From NCBI GenBank assembly GCA_027574665.1, contig CM050650.1, positions 101,467,086-101,531,085 on the forward strand: DNA of 64,000 nucleotides, given 5' to 3'. The notes under the pieces were generated by a model. The model ran no database searches, was not told where the DNA came from, and saw nothing but the letters and a program-made list of their open reading frames with translations. Each line of letters begins with the position of its first letter. The stretch's first letter is position 1. This stretch comes from Rhynochetos jubatus (Eukaryota; Chordata; Aves; Eurypygiformes; Rhynochetidae). Positions 49,201 through 61,209 of the stretch are shown here, one piece after another. Position numbers and translations under genes: made by a program.

Positions 49201-52200
49201 GATGTGATATGTGGCTCTGAAGTGACATCTTTTACTAATCTTCTTCAAGCTCTTTGTCATGTTTATGGTATTTACTTACTTTTAGCAAGGAGACTTTTTT
49301 CACCTTTGTTATTAGCTGTGCAAAGAGCTGAATTTTAATATTATTGTGCGTTATTAATGATATTTGCTAAATTCTGTGTAAAAGAACTTGCAGAGATGAT
49401 TATATCACTGGCAGTGATACTGGGCAAATCATAAAATAACACCAATTAGTTCCACATGCATTGAAATTTCAATTGTGTATCTTTTCGTTGTGTGACTTGA
49501 ACAATGAATTCTGCAAATATTTCCTGCATATTCTTGTTTGCAGACATCATATCCCACACAATCAAAAATTACTGGGGAAATCTGAATGTTTGAGTATTAT
49601 CTCTCCGTGTCTTAGGAAACTTGAACCACCTGTCATAGCCCAGTTAATCTGAAATTCAGCAGCAGATTTAAGCATAGGTACAGTCATGAATAGTGAATGA
49701 ATTTCTCATAAGCATTGGTTCCATAAGAAAATACATGAGTAGTTAAAAAAGAAACTATTCAAAGCCAAGTAAAATCTGGGAGAAACAGTGTATGTGTAAT
49801 GCTCAGGGTCATAGGACAAAAGTTGTTAGAAGTCAAATTAAAGAAACAGATTACTAAAACCAGCTGAACTCAAATGTTTCTCATCTAGCCAAGTTTTACG
49901 TGCTTGTGTTGGTAGGGCAAAATTGAAATTTTGGGATTTTAGGGCTATTTTAGGACTTCTCATAGGCATGCAGGCAGGGACAGTTTATGACCACTAATCT
50001 CATTCCTTGACCCCTAAGGTCTCAGCATCCTGATTCTTTTTCCATGCTAAGGACCTTGTAGAGCATTGTACAGAGTTAGTGCCTCCTATAACCAGACACA
50101 CAGGTGAGACTTCCATCTCTTTTCTTTCACATTTGGATCATCTGGTATCTAAGGAGATGTGCTAACTACGCAGTAGCTTACAAAGTTTGTGTCATCATCT
50201 CTTCTTTTTAGTAGACTGTACAGCTGGAGTTCATGACAAATTCTGCTTCTTAGTTGGGTATTTCTGGCTTTGTGTCAAATGTGACTGAAACCAGCCAATA
50301 TTTTCAGAAGTTATTAAGAAGGGAGCAGATTCTTAAACCTTTCTTACATGGAAAACTAGTCAAAACCCAATGTATTTAAATTTTGCATATTCAAACTTGG
50401 AGAAGGACCCTAGATATGTTAACATGTGTAATGACAGCAAAATTGAACAGTAATTGTTGTAAGTCTGACTTTATAACTAAAGTGTGAAGTATTTACTTTT
50501 GCTAATATTGTGATTTGTATGTAAATTCTCATTTCAGACATGGTTTATTCTTCTTCACCTTGGCTCTTAGGTACAACAACTTGTTTTGTGTTGAACCTTT
50601 TTACTTTTTGGTGACAATTCTTGACAAAAAGACCCCTAAAGCATTTCTAACTCCTCATAAAATGGAAGTAATCATTCCTGTTCCTGCTTTATTCTCTTGT
50701 ATTGGGGCAGCCTTGTGGTGATCTGTTAATATAAAACATTTTAAAAATTGATTTCAGAATTAGTCCCAGAAATACCTTCAATGAAAGTTGGTAGTTATGA
50801 GTTCTGTCTCATTAAATCCTGTGGACAAGCAACATCTAGTTTACAGTACCTGTCCTCTGATGCTTGCTAAGCTTGAAACATATAAACATTTGGATAATAT
50901 TCCATTCACTTTGCTCTGATGTTTCTTCAGATAGCTAAAAGTATGCTTAAATATGTTCTTGAATCCTGTCTTTAGAAAATACATGATTTGGTTTGTCAAT
51001 TTTACTTCTACAATTACTTCAAAGGGACTAATATTTCAACTGTAATCTTAATTCATATATAGTGTAAATTGCAATTATATCCATAAGATACCATGGAGGT
51101 ACAAATTTTGTGAGGTATCTTTGTTTCCACAAAACGTCATATAAGACTGCTGTTCAACCACTGCACTGTGATCCCAGTGGATCGCTCAGAACTCATTTAT
51201 GGTTGGGGCGTAAGACATTAAGAAGTGTGGCGTGCTCTGAAAAATATAAAATCTCTTCCTCGCTTAACACAGTTTTCAAATGCCACTATCTTATACCTCT
51301 TTCAAAAAAAGGTGAAAAAAGCAAGAAAAACAAAAAAGAAAAAAAAATGGGTTTCTCACTGTCATAAATGCTATTTCTTTTATCATAAGTACACGAGTAG
51401 CTGAAGTAAAGATTTCCATTTCAGTAGCTGTAACAGGGAAAATTTATCAGCTTTACATGAGTACATACACACAGACTGAACAAAAAATTAATTATCCTAA
51501 CCTGGAATAAAAATTATTTTCATGTACAGTATTAAGAAATAGTTTAAAAATGAAGAAGAATTAAATACATGGGTGTTTCGTTCTTTTAATACTTCCCTTG
51601 GTGTATATTAGTCACGTACTATTTGAATGTCGTCTTGCCTTGAGAAATTGCTAAGAAGTAATTAATATCTCTATTAAAGAAATTAATAGCTGTTGCATGA
51701 AAATTCTTCTGAAGCAGTCCCTAATTTTACCTTGGTGTTTCTACAGGGACGTGAAGACACTGCTATTTATAACTGTATCTCCTAAACTGTTTCTTAAGGC
51801 AGTCCAAACCTGTTTCTAACCCAGTTATAAAATCACTTCCAAATTAGAAATACATAGGAACAAAATACATAGACTTTATGGATCAGATTATTTACTGACA
51901 TAATTTCAGTACTTTAGGCTGGGTTCTGAGGTCAAAGAGAACTATTTTGGTTGAAATGACAGATTCAATATGCATATTTTTGGGTTGTCCCATGCTGGGT
52001 AATTCAATAGCTGAACTGTTAATGAAGAACATCTTTGAATAGAAATAAAGTAATAGGAGATTAAATTATGTATAACTCTTGCATTTTTCCTGGTTCAATT
52101 TAGAAGCAAGAATTAAATTCAGGCTTAATTAAAGAATCAAGTCTTTAATTTGATTTATTGTGGAATTACCTGTACAAATGTAATAAACACTACTTCAACC

Positions 52201-52228
52201 TATTCATTTAAGAGAAAACTCTTAAATG

Positions 52229-52249
52229 GTTGTTGTTGTTGTTGTTGTG
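52229..52249. repeat. (GTT)n microsatellite
   Basis: Six to seven perfect GTT units. Confidence 0.85.
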
Positions 52250-54934
52250 TTTGGTTATTAAAAATATGGGAAGAGGGAATACATGGAGAATTAGTAAAAT
52301 GGGCTGTTAAACTCATCTCACCTCCATGGTTACTCTTAAATATACTTTAAAAATGGTGGGAGTCTTACATGTAAGATTTTTTTTATACATACATCAATTT
52401 CCTTAACAAAGCTAGTTAGACATTACTACCTCTGTTCTACAGATGAAGAATATTATCCTGAACTGCTACCAGAACAACATAGACAATCAAAAACCAGTTT
52501 ACTGGTTTTATTTCCTGCTCTCTAAAAATTGAGTGTCAGTCTTGTACAACATAAAACGTTGTATACCTAATGGTATAGCTTTAAACTCCTATGTTTTGCT
52601 GTTTTGTTTATATTGTCCCTTAATTACATACAATGAAATATCACTTTATAGATAAACAGTAGCATATAATAGAGAGTAAATTGTGGAGTACTAAATGTGG
52701 TTTGCTGTTGATTGATACAATTATCCAGAATTGTTACATATATTCATTCAAAGGAAAATAAAGCTTTAAAAATCAATATTGTTGACTAGGTATGGAAAAA
52801 ATAATTGAACTTTACATGCTTATTGATTTCATGCAGAAATCATGCAGAGGAATTTTATCTACAACAATATGCAATCCAAAAATAAGGATCCAAATTTTGG
52901 AGGTTTTTGGAACCCTGTCTCTTCTTCTAGAAAATGAAGACTCTCTGCTGCTTCTTGGATGTAAAATCAATAGATATTTACTGAAATATATATTTCATAA
53001 CAGCTGCGTTCTTTACCTGGGTTTTAAAAATAACCTGCTGTCTGAAAAAGCTGACTGTCCTTTAAAACAAAGAATTTCTTGCAAAGAGTAAGATTGGAAA
53101 GGTGGAAGCAAATGGAAAACAGCGAAATGTCTAAACATTTCCAAGACTGTTGCAGTTCCGAAAGTCTAATCAACTAAATGAAAATAGCACAAAAAGAAAA
53201 ATTAACCCACACATCTTGTGTTTGGATAATGCTTACCCTAAATATTTCTTATGCATATAAAATCAGATATCAGAGTTATTGTTGTCAACTTCTTTTCTTG
53301 CAATTTCAAGGACTGGTGAATGCATGAGAAGTACAAAATGATGTAGCTAATTAATTTTAACCACTAAATTTTGTTCCTCTCATTTCCTGTCTTAGAATGC
53401 TTGAATCACTCAATCAACTGTTATTGTACTTATGTTGATTTTTTTCTTGGCAATTTATTTTAGAGATGTAAGAACAACCTGACCTGCATATTCCCATTTT
53501 GCAGAACATTTGTATTTTCATGTCTATTTTCAACATTTTTCTAATAGAGGTACACTTGTAATAAAATAATATTTCAGTATAAACTGAAAAAAAGTAATCT
53601 ATATTCTATTTACTACAGTTTTATAAGTGGTGGAGTTCATCTAAATTCAGAGCTCACAATGATTCTTCTGTATAGTTATTCTTGGCAAAAATAGGCAAGA
53701 CAGAACATCAAAAATATTGCATCTGATCAAAACAGGTTTCTCTAGGAGACTATAAAAATATCAGTGTACTCAAATGATCGTTTCTGTTTCATATCAAATA
53801 CAGAATATATTGTGGACTGAGATGATCACATAACCAAGTATGACATTGATAATTTTACTCCTAAAAGAGTGATTATTGGCATAACATAATCGCCTCTTTG
53901 TTCATGACTTCTGTAATTGCTCTCTCAGTCCTTAAGATTTGCCATGCATTTTATGTTAATCCCAGAAGCTTAGAAAATAACATGAATGCATGGAAATGGA
54001 TATTTTGTGAGAGGAGTTTTGCATATTACAAAGATTCAGGCTATGACAACATAGTAGAATATGACTGTGCTGCAAAAACAGTCTCTTTAATCAGCTACTT
54101 GTCATTCAGAAATGTGTTTGGTCACTTGAGCCAAATCCTGACCTTAAGAGTTTTGCAAACAATGTAATGCGCTTGTTCAATTAGAATAAAATTTTTCCAT
54201 GTCCTTAGCAAAGAATGAACCAGAAAAGAGATTACAGGTACTGCAAATGAGGTATTTTAACACAATGAGAGCAACATACTTGATTCCCTGGATTAGAACA
54301 GACACTTAAATAGTCTGTCGAGATGTGTGCTTGATGATGGAACAATTTATTGTAAGGAACAACTGTCCAAAGATCCTCTAATAAATTCCTAATGTGCAAT
54401 TTAATTTTGAAAGTAAGAAAATAAATTAATATATCCAGGTATCAACAGAATGTAATTTTTAAAAGTAACTTACAAGTTGCCTGAAAGATTAAGTTCACTC
54501 TTTGTATTTAAATAGTTCCTATATTTGTCAGCGGAACATTTTGTAAAAGACATTGTTGTATGGAATGAAATCTCATGCAATCTGTTACATTTCCTGATTT
54601 TTTATAGCATTCAATATGACATTTTCTATGTAGTAGCACAGGAGAACAGATTAAAGACAACAGAAAGGTTCATCTAATCAACTATCTCTTTAAAAATCTT
54701 CGTGAGAAAGAGTAAACATTGGGAAATGGTGGTGAAAATTAAATCACTTAAAAATGCAAATTTAAGTTGTGATTTTCAAGTGAAGAGATTTATTCTCAAA
54801 AAGCTGTAATACAGCATCATGGGTGTTTTGCATGAAAAATTAAGAATATAAAATTTTATTTTCAAATAAAAAGATATCAAAATGCTTTTCAGATACTTAT
54901 AATAACTAATGAAAATAAAAAGCTAGTTTGTCAG

Positions 54935-55078
54935 TGTTGTGGTTTAATCCCAGCCAGCAATTAAGTACCACACAGGTACTCACTTGCCTCTTCCCTACTG
55001 CAGTGGAGGAAGAGAATCAGAGGAAAAGACAAGGAAACTCGTGGGTTGAGATAAACAGTCAGTTTGTCCAGAAAACTA
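54935..55078 (-). mobile_element. LTR fragment of the same endogenous retrovirus family
   Basis: The + strand starts TGTTGTGGTTTAATCCCAGCC and continues through a CTCACTTGCC segment and GAGAATCAGAGGAAAAG to ACTCGTGGGTTGAGATAAACAG. This is the 3' third of the LTR read backward, so the element is on the minus strand. It stops at about 55078. The rest of the LTR is missing. Confidence 0.85.
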
Positions 55079-55365
55079 AAAAAACACAATTATTCATGCA
55101 CCTGTTCCAAATATACCTGATACTAAATATTAGAATAATGCATATATTCTTCAGTGCTGACATAAGAGTTCATGTTGCTTGCTGTCATGTTACCACATGC
55201 ACTTCAGTCTGTAACTTCAAAAAAATCATGTCATTTTGCCAGGGGACAGGAAAGAAACAAAAATCTGTCACATTTAAATATAAGACAACTATAATAAAAT
55301 CGTTATAAGTAGTGAAATTGAATATACTTGAAAGTCCCACATTCACAGACATTATCTGGTAAAGT
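55079..55365. other. CSMD1: Short intronic spacer between LTR fragment and CR1
   Basis: About 290 AT-rich bases with no recognised feature. Part of it may be LTR sequence too diverged to recognise. Confidence 0.45.
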
Positions 55366-56470
55366 TTAGGAAGTGCGGACTGGACCATTGGGTGGTGAGG
55401 TGGGTTGGGAACTGGTTGGAGGAAGGAGCTCAGAGAGTTGTGGTCAATGGGGCAGAGTCTAGTTGGAGGCCTGTGGCTAGTGGTGTCCCCCAGGGGTCAG
55501 TGCTGGGTCCAGCCTTATTCAATATATTCAGCAATGACCGGTACGAAGGGCTAGAATATCCTCTCAGCAAGTTTGCTGATGATACCAAACTGGGAGGAGT
55601 GGCTGCCATGCCAGAAGGTCATGCTGCCATCCAGTGTGACCTGGACAGGCTGGAGAGCTGGGCAGGGAGAAATCAAATGCAATTCAATGAGGGCAAGTGC
55701 AAAGTGCTGCATCTGGGGAAGAACAACCCCATGTGTCAGTACAGGTTGGGGGCTGTTTTGTTGGAGGGCAGCTCTGGGGAAACGGACCTTGGAGTCCTAG
55801 TGGACAACAGGATGACCATGAGCCAACAGTGTGCCCTCGCGTCCAAGAAGGCCAATGGCATCCTGGGATGCATTAAGAAAAGCGTGGCCAGCAGGTTGAG
55901 AGGAGTTATCCCCCCCCCCTCTGCTCTGCACTGGTGAGGCCTCCCCTGGAGTGCTGTGTCCAGTTCTGGGCTCCTCAGTTCCAGAAGGACAAGGAGCTAC
56001 TGGAGAGGGTCCAGCGCAGGGCCACTGAGATGATGAAGGGGCTGGGGCACCTTCCATGTGAGGAAAAGCTGAGAGAGCTGGGTCTGTTTAGCTTGGAGAA
56101 GAGGAGGCTGAGGGGGGATTTTATCAATGCTAATCAATATCTAAAGGGTGGGTGTCAGGAGGATGGGGCCAGGCTCTTCTCAGTGGTGTCCAGTGACAGG
56201 ATGAGGGGCAATGGCCATAAATGGGAAAACAGAAGGTTCAGCCTGAACATGAGGAAACACTTCTTCCCTGTGAGGGTGACAGAGCCGTGGGACAGGCTGT
56301 CCAGAAGGGTGGGGGAGTCTCCTTCCCTGGAGACTTTCCAAAGCTGCCTGGACTGGTTCCTGTGTGATCTGCTCTAGGTGATCCTGCTCTGTCCGGGGGG
56401 TTGGACTAGATGATCTCTAGAGGTCCCTTCCAACTCCGAACACTCTGTGAATCTGTGTGAGTCTGTGAAA
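55366..56470 (+). mobile_element. CR1 LINE of a second subfamily, 1.1 kb, 5'-truncated
   Basis: A sense-oriented CR1 that starts inside the reverse transcriptase and ends with a 3' UTR of the GGGGGGTTGGACTAGATGATCTCTAGAGG type. That UTR differs from the TTGGAACTAGATGG type of the other copies. Its terminal repeats are CTGTGAATCTGTG-like rather than ATTCTATG. The coding part is open apart from one frameshift at a C-run. Confidence 0.95.
55392..56377 (+). pseudogene. CR1 reverse transcriptase and tail with one frameshift
   Basis: The first piece, 55392-55937, holds [15 protein letters not shown], motif C as [12 protein letters not shown] with both aspartates intact, and [18 protein letters not shown]. 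The second, 55934-56377, holds [20 protein letters not shown], then [13 protein letters not shown] and a tail ending [10 protein letters not shown]. They are offset at a run of nine C (about 55911-55919), where the family has CCTCCCCCTCT. Here the VQRRAT junction is in frame, unlike in the other subfamily. Motif A and the endonuclease are missing. Confidence 0.92.
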
Positions 56471-59400
56471 CTGCCAATTGTCATCAGTAAAGACACTAGT
56501 GTTGATCCTTAGTCTTACAGACTTACAGTCTTACAGTATATCCTACTGCCATATTTGGAAACCAATTAAGAGTATAATTTTTGTATATCATTTAGGGGTT
56601 ATTATCTTTCTGGCCTTTTTTAATTCCTCAGGAAACTAATAGGAAGGTAGAAAAACATAATAGATACTTAATTTAATTTTGAGTTTCCAGAACAAGCCCT
56701 CAGTAAGGAAAATGAACAATCATGAAGTATAAAAATCTTGTCAAGATTCTAAATTTGGTTCTTATCTTGAAATATTCTTAAGAAATGTCTGGTCACTGGA
56801 ATATTCCTCTCATCCTCCAGTTCTTCTATATAGGCAATTTTAGTATACTAGCTTCAAAGTGTGGGACGTATTTTTTTTTTTCCCCATTGTAACTTGACAT
56901 CTCATCTAGCACAGAATTTCTTGCTTCACACTAACTCTTTCCTCCTCCACCATCTCCTGAATTTTTATCTTCTTCCTTTATTTCTTCTTGGCTCTTTGTC
57001 TCATATTCTGATAACCTCTGTCAGCCTTAATCACAAACTTAGCTTCCTTCTCATCCATTTTTCATTTCCCTCTCCCTCATCAGAGATGAAGGGAACTTGT
57101 GTATATGTTTTCTTAGCAATTAATTTTCTGCTTTTACATACATACAGATGAAGCATCAGCCACTTCCACATAGCACAGATCTTTTTATTTTTGTTTAATG
57201 TGGCCCCAAATACCCTTAATTCCGGAAAGTTTTGTTACTTACATGGGTTTTAGGTACATCAGTACAATTCTTACCATGAAGATATCTGTATGTGTGGCAG
57301 TTCATAGGAATAAACAGACTCAAAGTATGCAGTGAAGTAGGTATGTGACTTCGGGTCTCTCGAGGCATGACTTGCATTTTGAAGATTAGATTTTATTTTC
57401 CTCCCAGAAGGGTTTATATTAACGCTTGCTTTCAGGAGTACAAGAGCAAAATCTCAGCATATCTGCTAGACTACCCTGCAGTAGGCTGTGAAATTACAGA
57501 ATTTCCCTTATATATATATCTATGCATATTGTGGGTGAAACTCAGAAAGCTACTATACACAGCTGCTTCCAGAATTTGGCCATGGAGACTACTCTTCGTT
57601 AAAATGTTATTGTATAGTGGTTTAATATAAGAGAATTACTACGATATTTAACTGAATCATTAGTATTTTAGGTGGTGACAAACAGTACTAGTGAGCTCAC
57701 TCTGCAGGTCTATGATGGTGTTAAGCAGTTGTTAAAAATAAATAGGATAACTTGGCATGGTAAAAGAAAAAAGTCTTTGACATTGGTATGATCACCTTTG
57801 CACCTGATGTCAGAGAAAAAAGGAACTCTGAAAGGCCGGTGCAACGTCAGAAGTATTTATACTAGAACAGAAAAAAAACTAACCCAAAACCAACAGGTAT
57901 ATCTGTTGTACCAGGTGTACTACCAATAGGTAGTACCATGGGAATTCAAAGGAAAAATTCCCATTTAGAAGTAGTATTTAGAGTTACTAGGCTAGTATTG
58001 CCTTACTACTAAATGATATGCTGGCTTAATTTTCCTTTGCAAGGAATAAGAAGCTGAACCTTAAAATATTTTTTGGCATCTTTTGTTTTGTTTTATTTTT
58101 CTCCTGGTGAATTGCTAAAAAGTAAAAAAAATATATAAAATATGATATCTTTTCTATGTATTCTTAGGGAACCAGTCAAGTGAATGATCTAGTGTTGGAT
58201 TCATTGCTAATGCTTCACCTAAGCCATCCTAATATATTTGACAATTCTTATGATTTTATCTTCCTTAGTTTTGAGTGAAGGAGAAAATTTCTGAAGGACG
58301 TTAATGAAGAAGAAATAATCTGTATGAAAATGTTTATCACTGTCCTTAGCACTCTGTGACATGAGTTGTCAATACTGAAAAAAAGGAAGGTGGTATCCGG
58401 TTATTGTTGAAAGAGTTAAACGTCTTCAAGCAGTATTTTAGGAGACTCTGTTGGTTTTATTATTTTTCTTGAAAATGTACCTGCTCTCATCTATATGTGT
58501 AGTACACCTGTAAGAACTTTTCAGCTCCTCAGTAGTTAGTTCCATTTCTAAGGGATCACTCTCATCACTATAGTGAGATGTCTTGCAATCTTAGAATTTG
58601 CCTTTTCTTTAATATTACATTAAAACAATAAAAGGCTCCAGCACAGCATGTCGTCAATGGCAAAATGTCCTGAATGTCATATCCAGTCATTGCAATGCAA
58701 CTGTTAGTGTAGTTGGACACCTGAGTTATAAAACAATCCAGCTGTGACTTTCAGTACAAAAGTATCAGTAATACTCTTCTTTTTCTCCCTAAGGGAAGAG
58801 AAAGGGAAAGTATATGTCTGATGTTGTCCTCTGTTCTGTGCAGACATGGGCTTTTCAGATGCTTCTCCCAGCAGGAAATACTATTTAACTCTGAGGGAGG
58901 GAACAAAACTGGTGTACAGAAAGACAGGTTGTTATAGCCTGTGATCTAATGGAAGTATTGCGGTATTTAACTGCGAAGTAGAGGAAGACCTCCTGAAACA
59001 GGATGCAAAGTAATTCTGTTCCACAACTCTGTAGGTACAGTACGCTATGTTTAAATCAGCAAATAATGTGGCATAGTAGGAGCAGGTCTGTGGAATGAGA
59101 TAGTTGGCTTTCAAGACCCCTGTTGCACTCAGTTGGTTGGGAGGGGTACGTCAGACTGGGTCTAACCTCATCCCGTGAGCTGATGGAAATGCCCCTTTCT
59201 GGGTAGAATGTGTTTGGTGGTTTCACAGGGCTCATCTTCCAGTTCAGTTTTGCCCACAAGCAAACTAACAGCACACTGATACCTCCCTGCCATGTTGAAT
59301 CCAAGCCTGGTAAGTGAGGAAGGTCAGATTTGCTCCAGAAGCATATTTCTGATCCAAGTTGAAACCTTAGTGTAGGCACATGCCTGTATACCACTTAAAT

Positions 59401-60636
59401 ACGTGGGACAACAAATTGAATACAGAAAAAGATGTAACTTTTCAAAGTGTGTGTAGTTAAACTGTGTAACTCAAAGTCACAGGATATAAGGGATGCTAAA
59501 ATCTTACAGGATTCAAATTCATGGTATAAAAATGTATCCAAGACAATTAAATAAAGACATTACCTGCAGCTGCAAATGTTCTAGAGGAGGAAAGACTAGG
59601 AGAGTTAAACATAGAAAGACTATTTAAAATCTGTCCTGTTCTTCCACTGTTTTCTAGTTACCTGCTATTGATCACTCAGAAACTAATGGGCAAGGTGTGA
59701 CCTGATACAAAAAGCCTTATGTTGACTAACCCCACAATAATGATCTTACATGGCACGCAGGATGTCAGCCAAAGTCCAGAAACATCTAGAAAGATTACTT
59801 GCTCAGTCATTATTTTCAATTTTTCCTTTGGAGATAAATGTTCATGTCCACTGATGAGCTACAAAGCCTAAGCTACTGCCATGGAAACACAGGTACTTGA
59901 AGACAGGGATAAATGCAGTTCAGGCCCTGGTCTTTGAGAGGCAATAAATACGGATTTTTTCTGAGTAGAACTTTACTTATGTTGCTGTGTGTTAATGAAG
60001 AAAGTAGTACTGAAATCTGCATCTAATTCTTAGGTTATATCTGTGATACTAGAACACACTCTGTCTTTTACTCCTTAACTGCAGTGTGTAGAATCTGTGT
60101 TTGTAAATGTCTAGCTCTAATACAATACCTGAGAATAAATATATAAATAATAGCTGATGCTAAAGACTGCTTCCCTCCCATATGATTTAGTGTTTTGCTT
60201 GTTTATTTGGAAATCCTGCAGTTCAGACTACTCCCTATGGATAATTAACTTACAAATATTATGCTTATACTTAAAAAAAGCAAAATTGTTCTTCTCCAGA
60301 AATCTGTAATCCTCACAACTGTAGAGTGCAGTATGGATATGCCAGACTATGCGACTGAGGAGAAGATTCCATAAGAATGGGGCATATTCAGTCAAATCCA
60401 AGGGTCAGCTGGGGGATTTTGAGAAAAAAGAAGCCTGTAATGATAAAGAATAATTAATATTTAATGTAGATGGGAAGTTATACTGAAAATTACTCTTTTG
60501 GTGTCCCAGGAAGTTCCTTTAAGTCAATTATCTATAAATAGAACAATTATTAATAGAACAGATTGAATGGTAATCATCTGCACTTTATTGTACTGAGAGT
60601 TAAATATTTTTAAACCATCATGCTCACTTTAAGGAC
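56471..60636. other. CSMD1: Intronic DNA with a pair of hairpins, no gene seen
   Basis: AT-rich intron. A short ACTTACAGTCTTACAG-type repeat lies at about 56512-56537, a T-run near 56870, and two perfect stem-loops at 57917-57964. Frames such as 56861-57151 (+) and 59056-59394 (-) show no domain. Confidence 0.6.
57917..57964. repeat. Pair of adjacent perfect inverted repeats (two stem-loops)
   Basis: The first has 8-bp arms (GTACTACC at 57917-57924, complement at 57929-57936) around a 4-base AATA loop. The second starts two bases later with 9-bp arms (ATGGGAATT at 57938-57946, complement at 57956-57964) around a 9-base loop. Both are perfect. Confidence 0.75.
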
Positions 60637-61209
60637 TATTGTGGTTTAACCCCAGTCAGCAACTGGGCACCACACAGCCACCTGCTCACTTCCCTGCTCC
60701 CCCAGTGGGATGTGGGCGACAATCAGAGGAAAAGGTAAGAAAACTCATAGGCTGAGACAAAAATGGTTTAATAATTGATAATGAAATAAAAGAATCATTC
60801 CACTACTACTACTACTAATTATATGTAATGAAAATGCTACTACTAATAATGATAATAATATGTAATGAAAAGGAAAACAACAGAAAAAAGAATACTAAAA
60901 CCACTTACCCCCACTTGCTGCCACCCAGCCAGTCCCTGAGCAGTGAGAGACCCCCCAGCCACCTGCCCCCAACTTATATATTGAACATGTTGTCTTATGG
61001 CATGAAATATCCCTTTGGTCAGTCTGGGTCAGCTCTCCTGGCTGTGTCTCCTCCCAGCTTCTTGTGTAGTCTTTGGCTTAATTTAAACATTGCTTGGCAA
61101 CAACTAAAACATCAGTGTTATCAACATTCTTCTCAGCACAAACCCGAAACATGGCATCATACAAGGTACTGTGAAAAAAAATAACGTTACCCCAAACAAA
61201 ACCAGCACA
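60637..61209 (-). mobile_element. LTR of the same endogenous retrovirus family, near full length
   Basis: The + strand begins TATTGTGGTTTAACCCCAG and ends AAACCAGCACA, so the element is on the minus strand. The order matches the family: CACCACACAGCC, CCCAGTGGGATG, GAAAACTCATAGGCTGAGAC, a trinucleotide-rich middle with CTA and TAATAA repeats (60800-60860), CCAGCCAGTCCCTGAGCAG, then TTATATATTGAACATG. Read on the minus strand the last of these gives a TATA box, CAATATATAAG. A GGTCAGTCTGGGTCAGCT segment follows. No retroviral gene is adjacent, so it is a solo LTR. Clear target duplications are not seen, and the expected TG terminus on the + strand has changed to TA. Confidence 0.87.

Larger units (their letters stand above)
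45254..54934. other. CSMD1: Long intronic stretch, no gene seen
   Basis: About 9.7 kb of AT-rich intron. It has a T18C7 run at 46247-46271, a moderately GC-rich patch at about 47690-47960 with no recognised element, an A/G-rich run near 51300-51350, and a (GTT)n microsatellite at 52229-52249. Frames such as 52792-53091 (+) show no domain. Confidence 0.6.
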
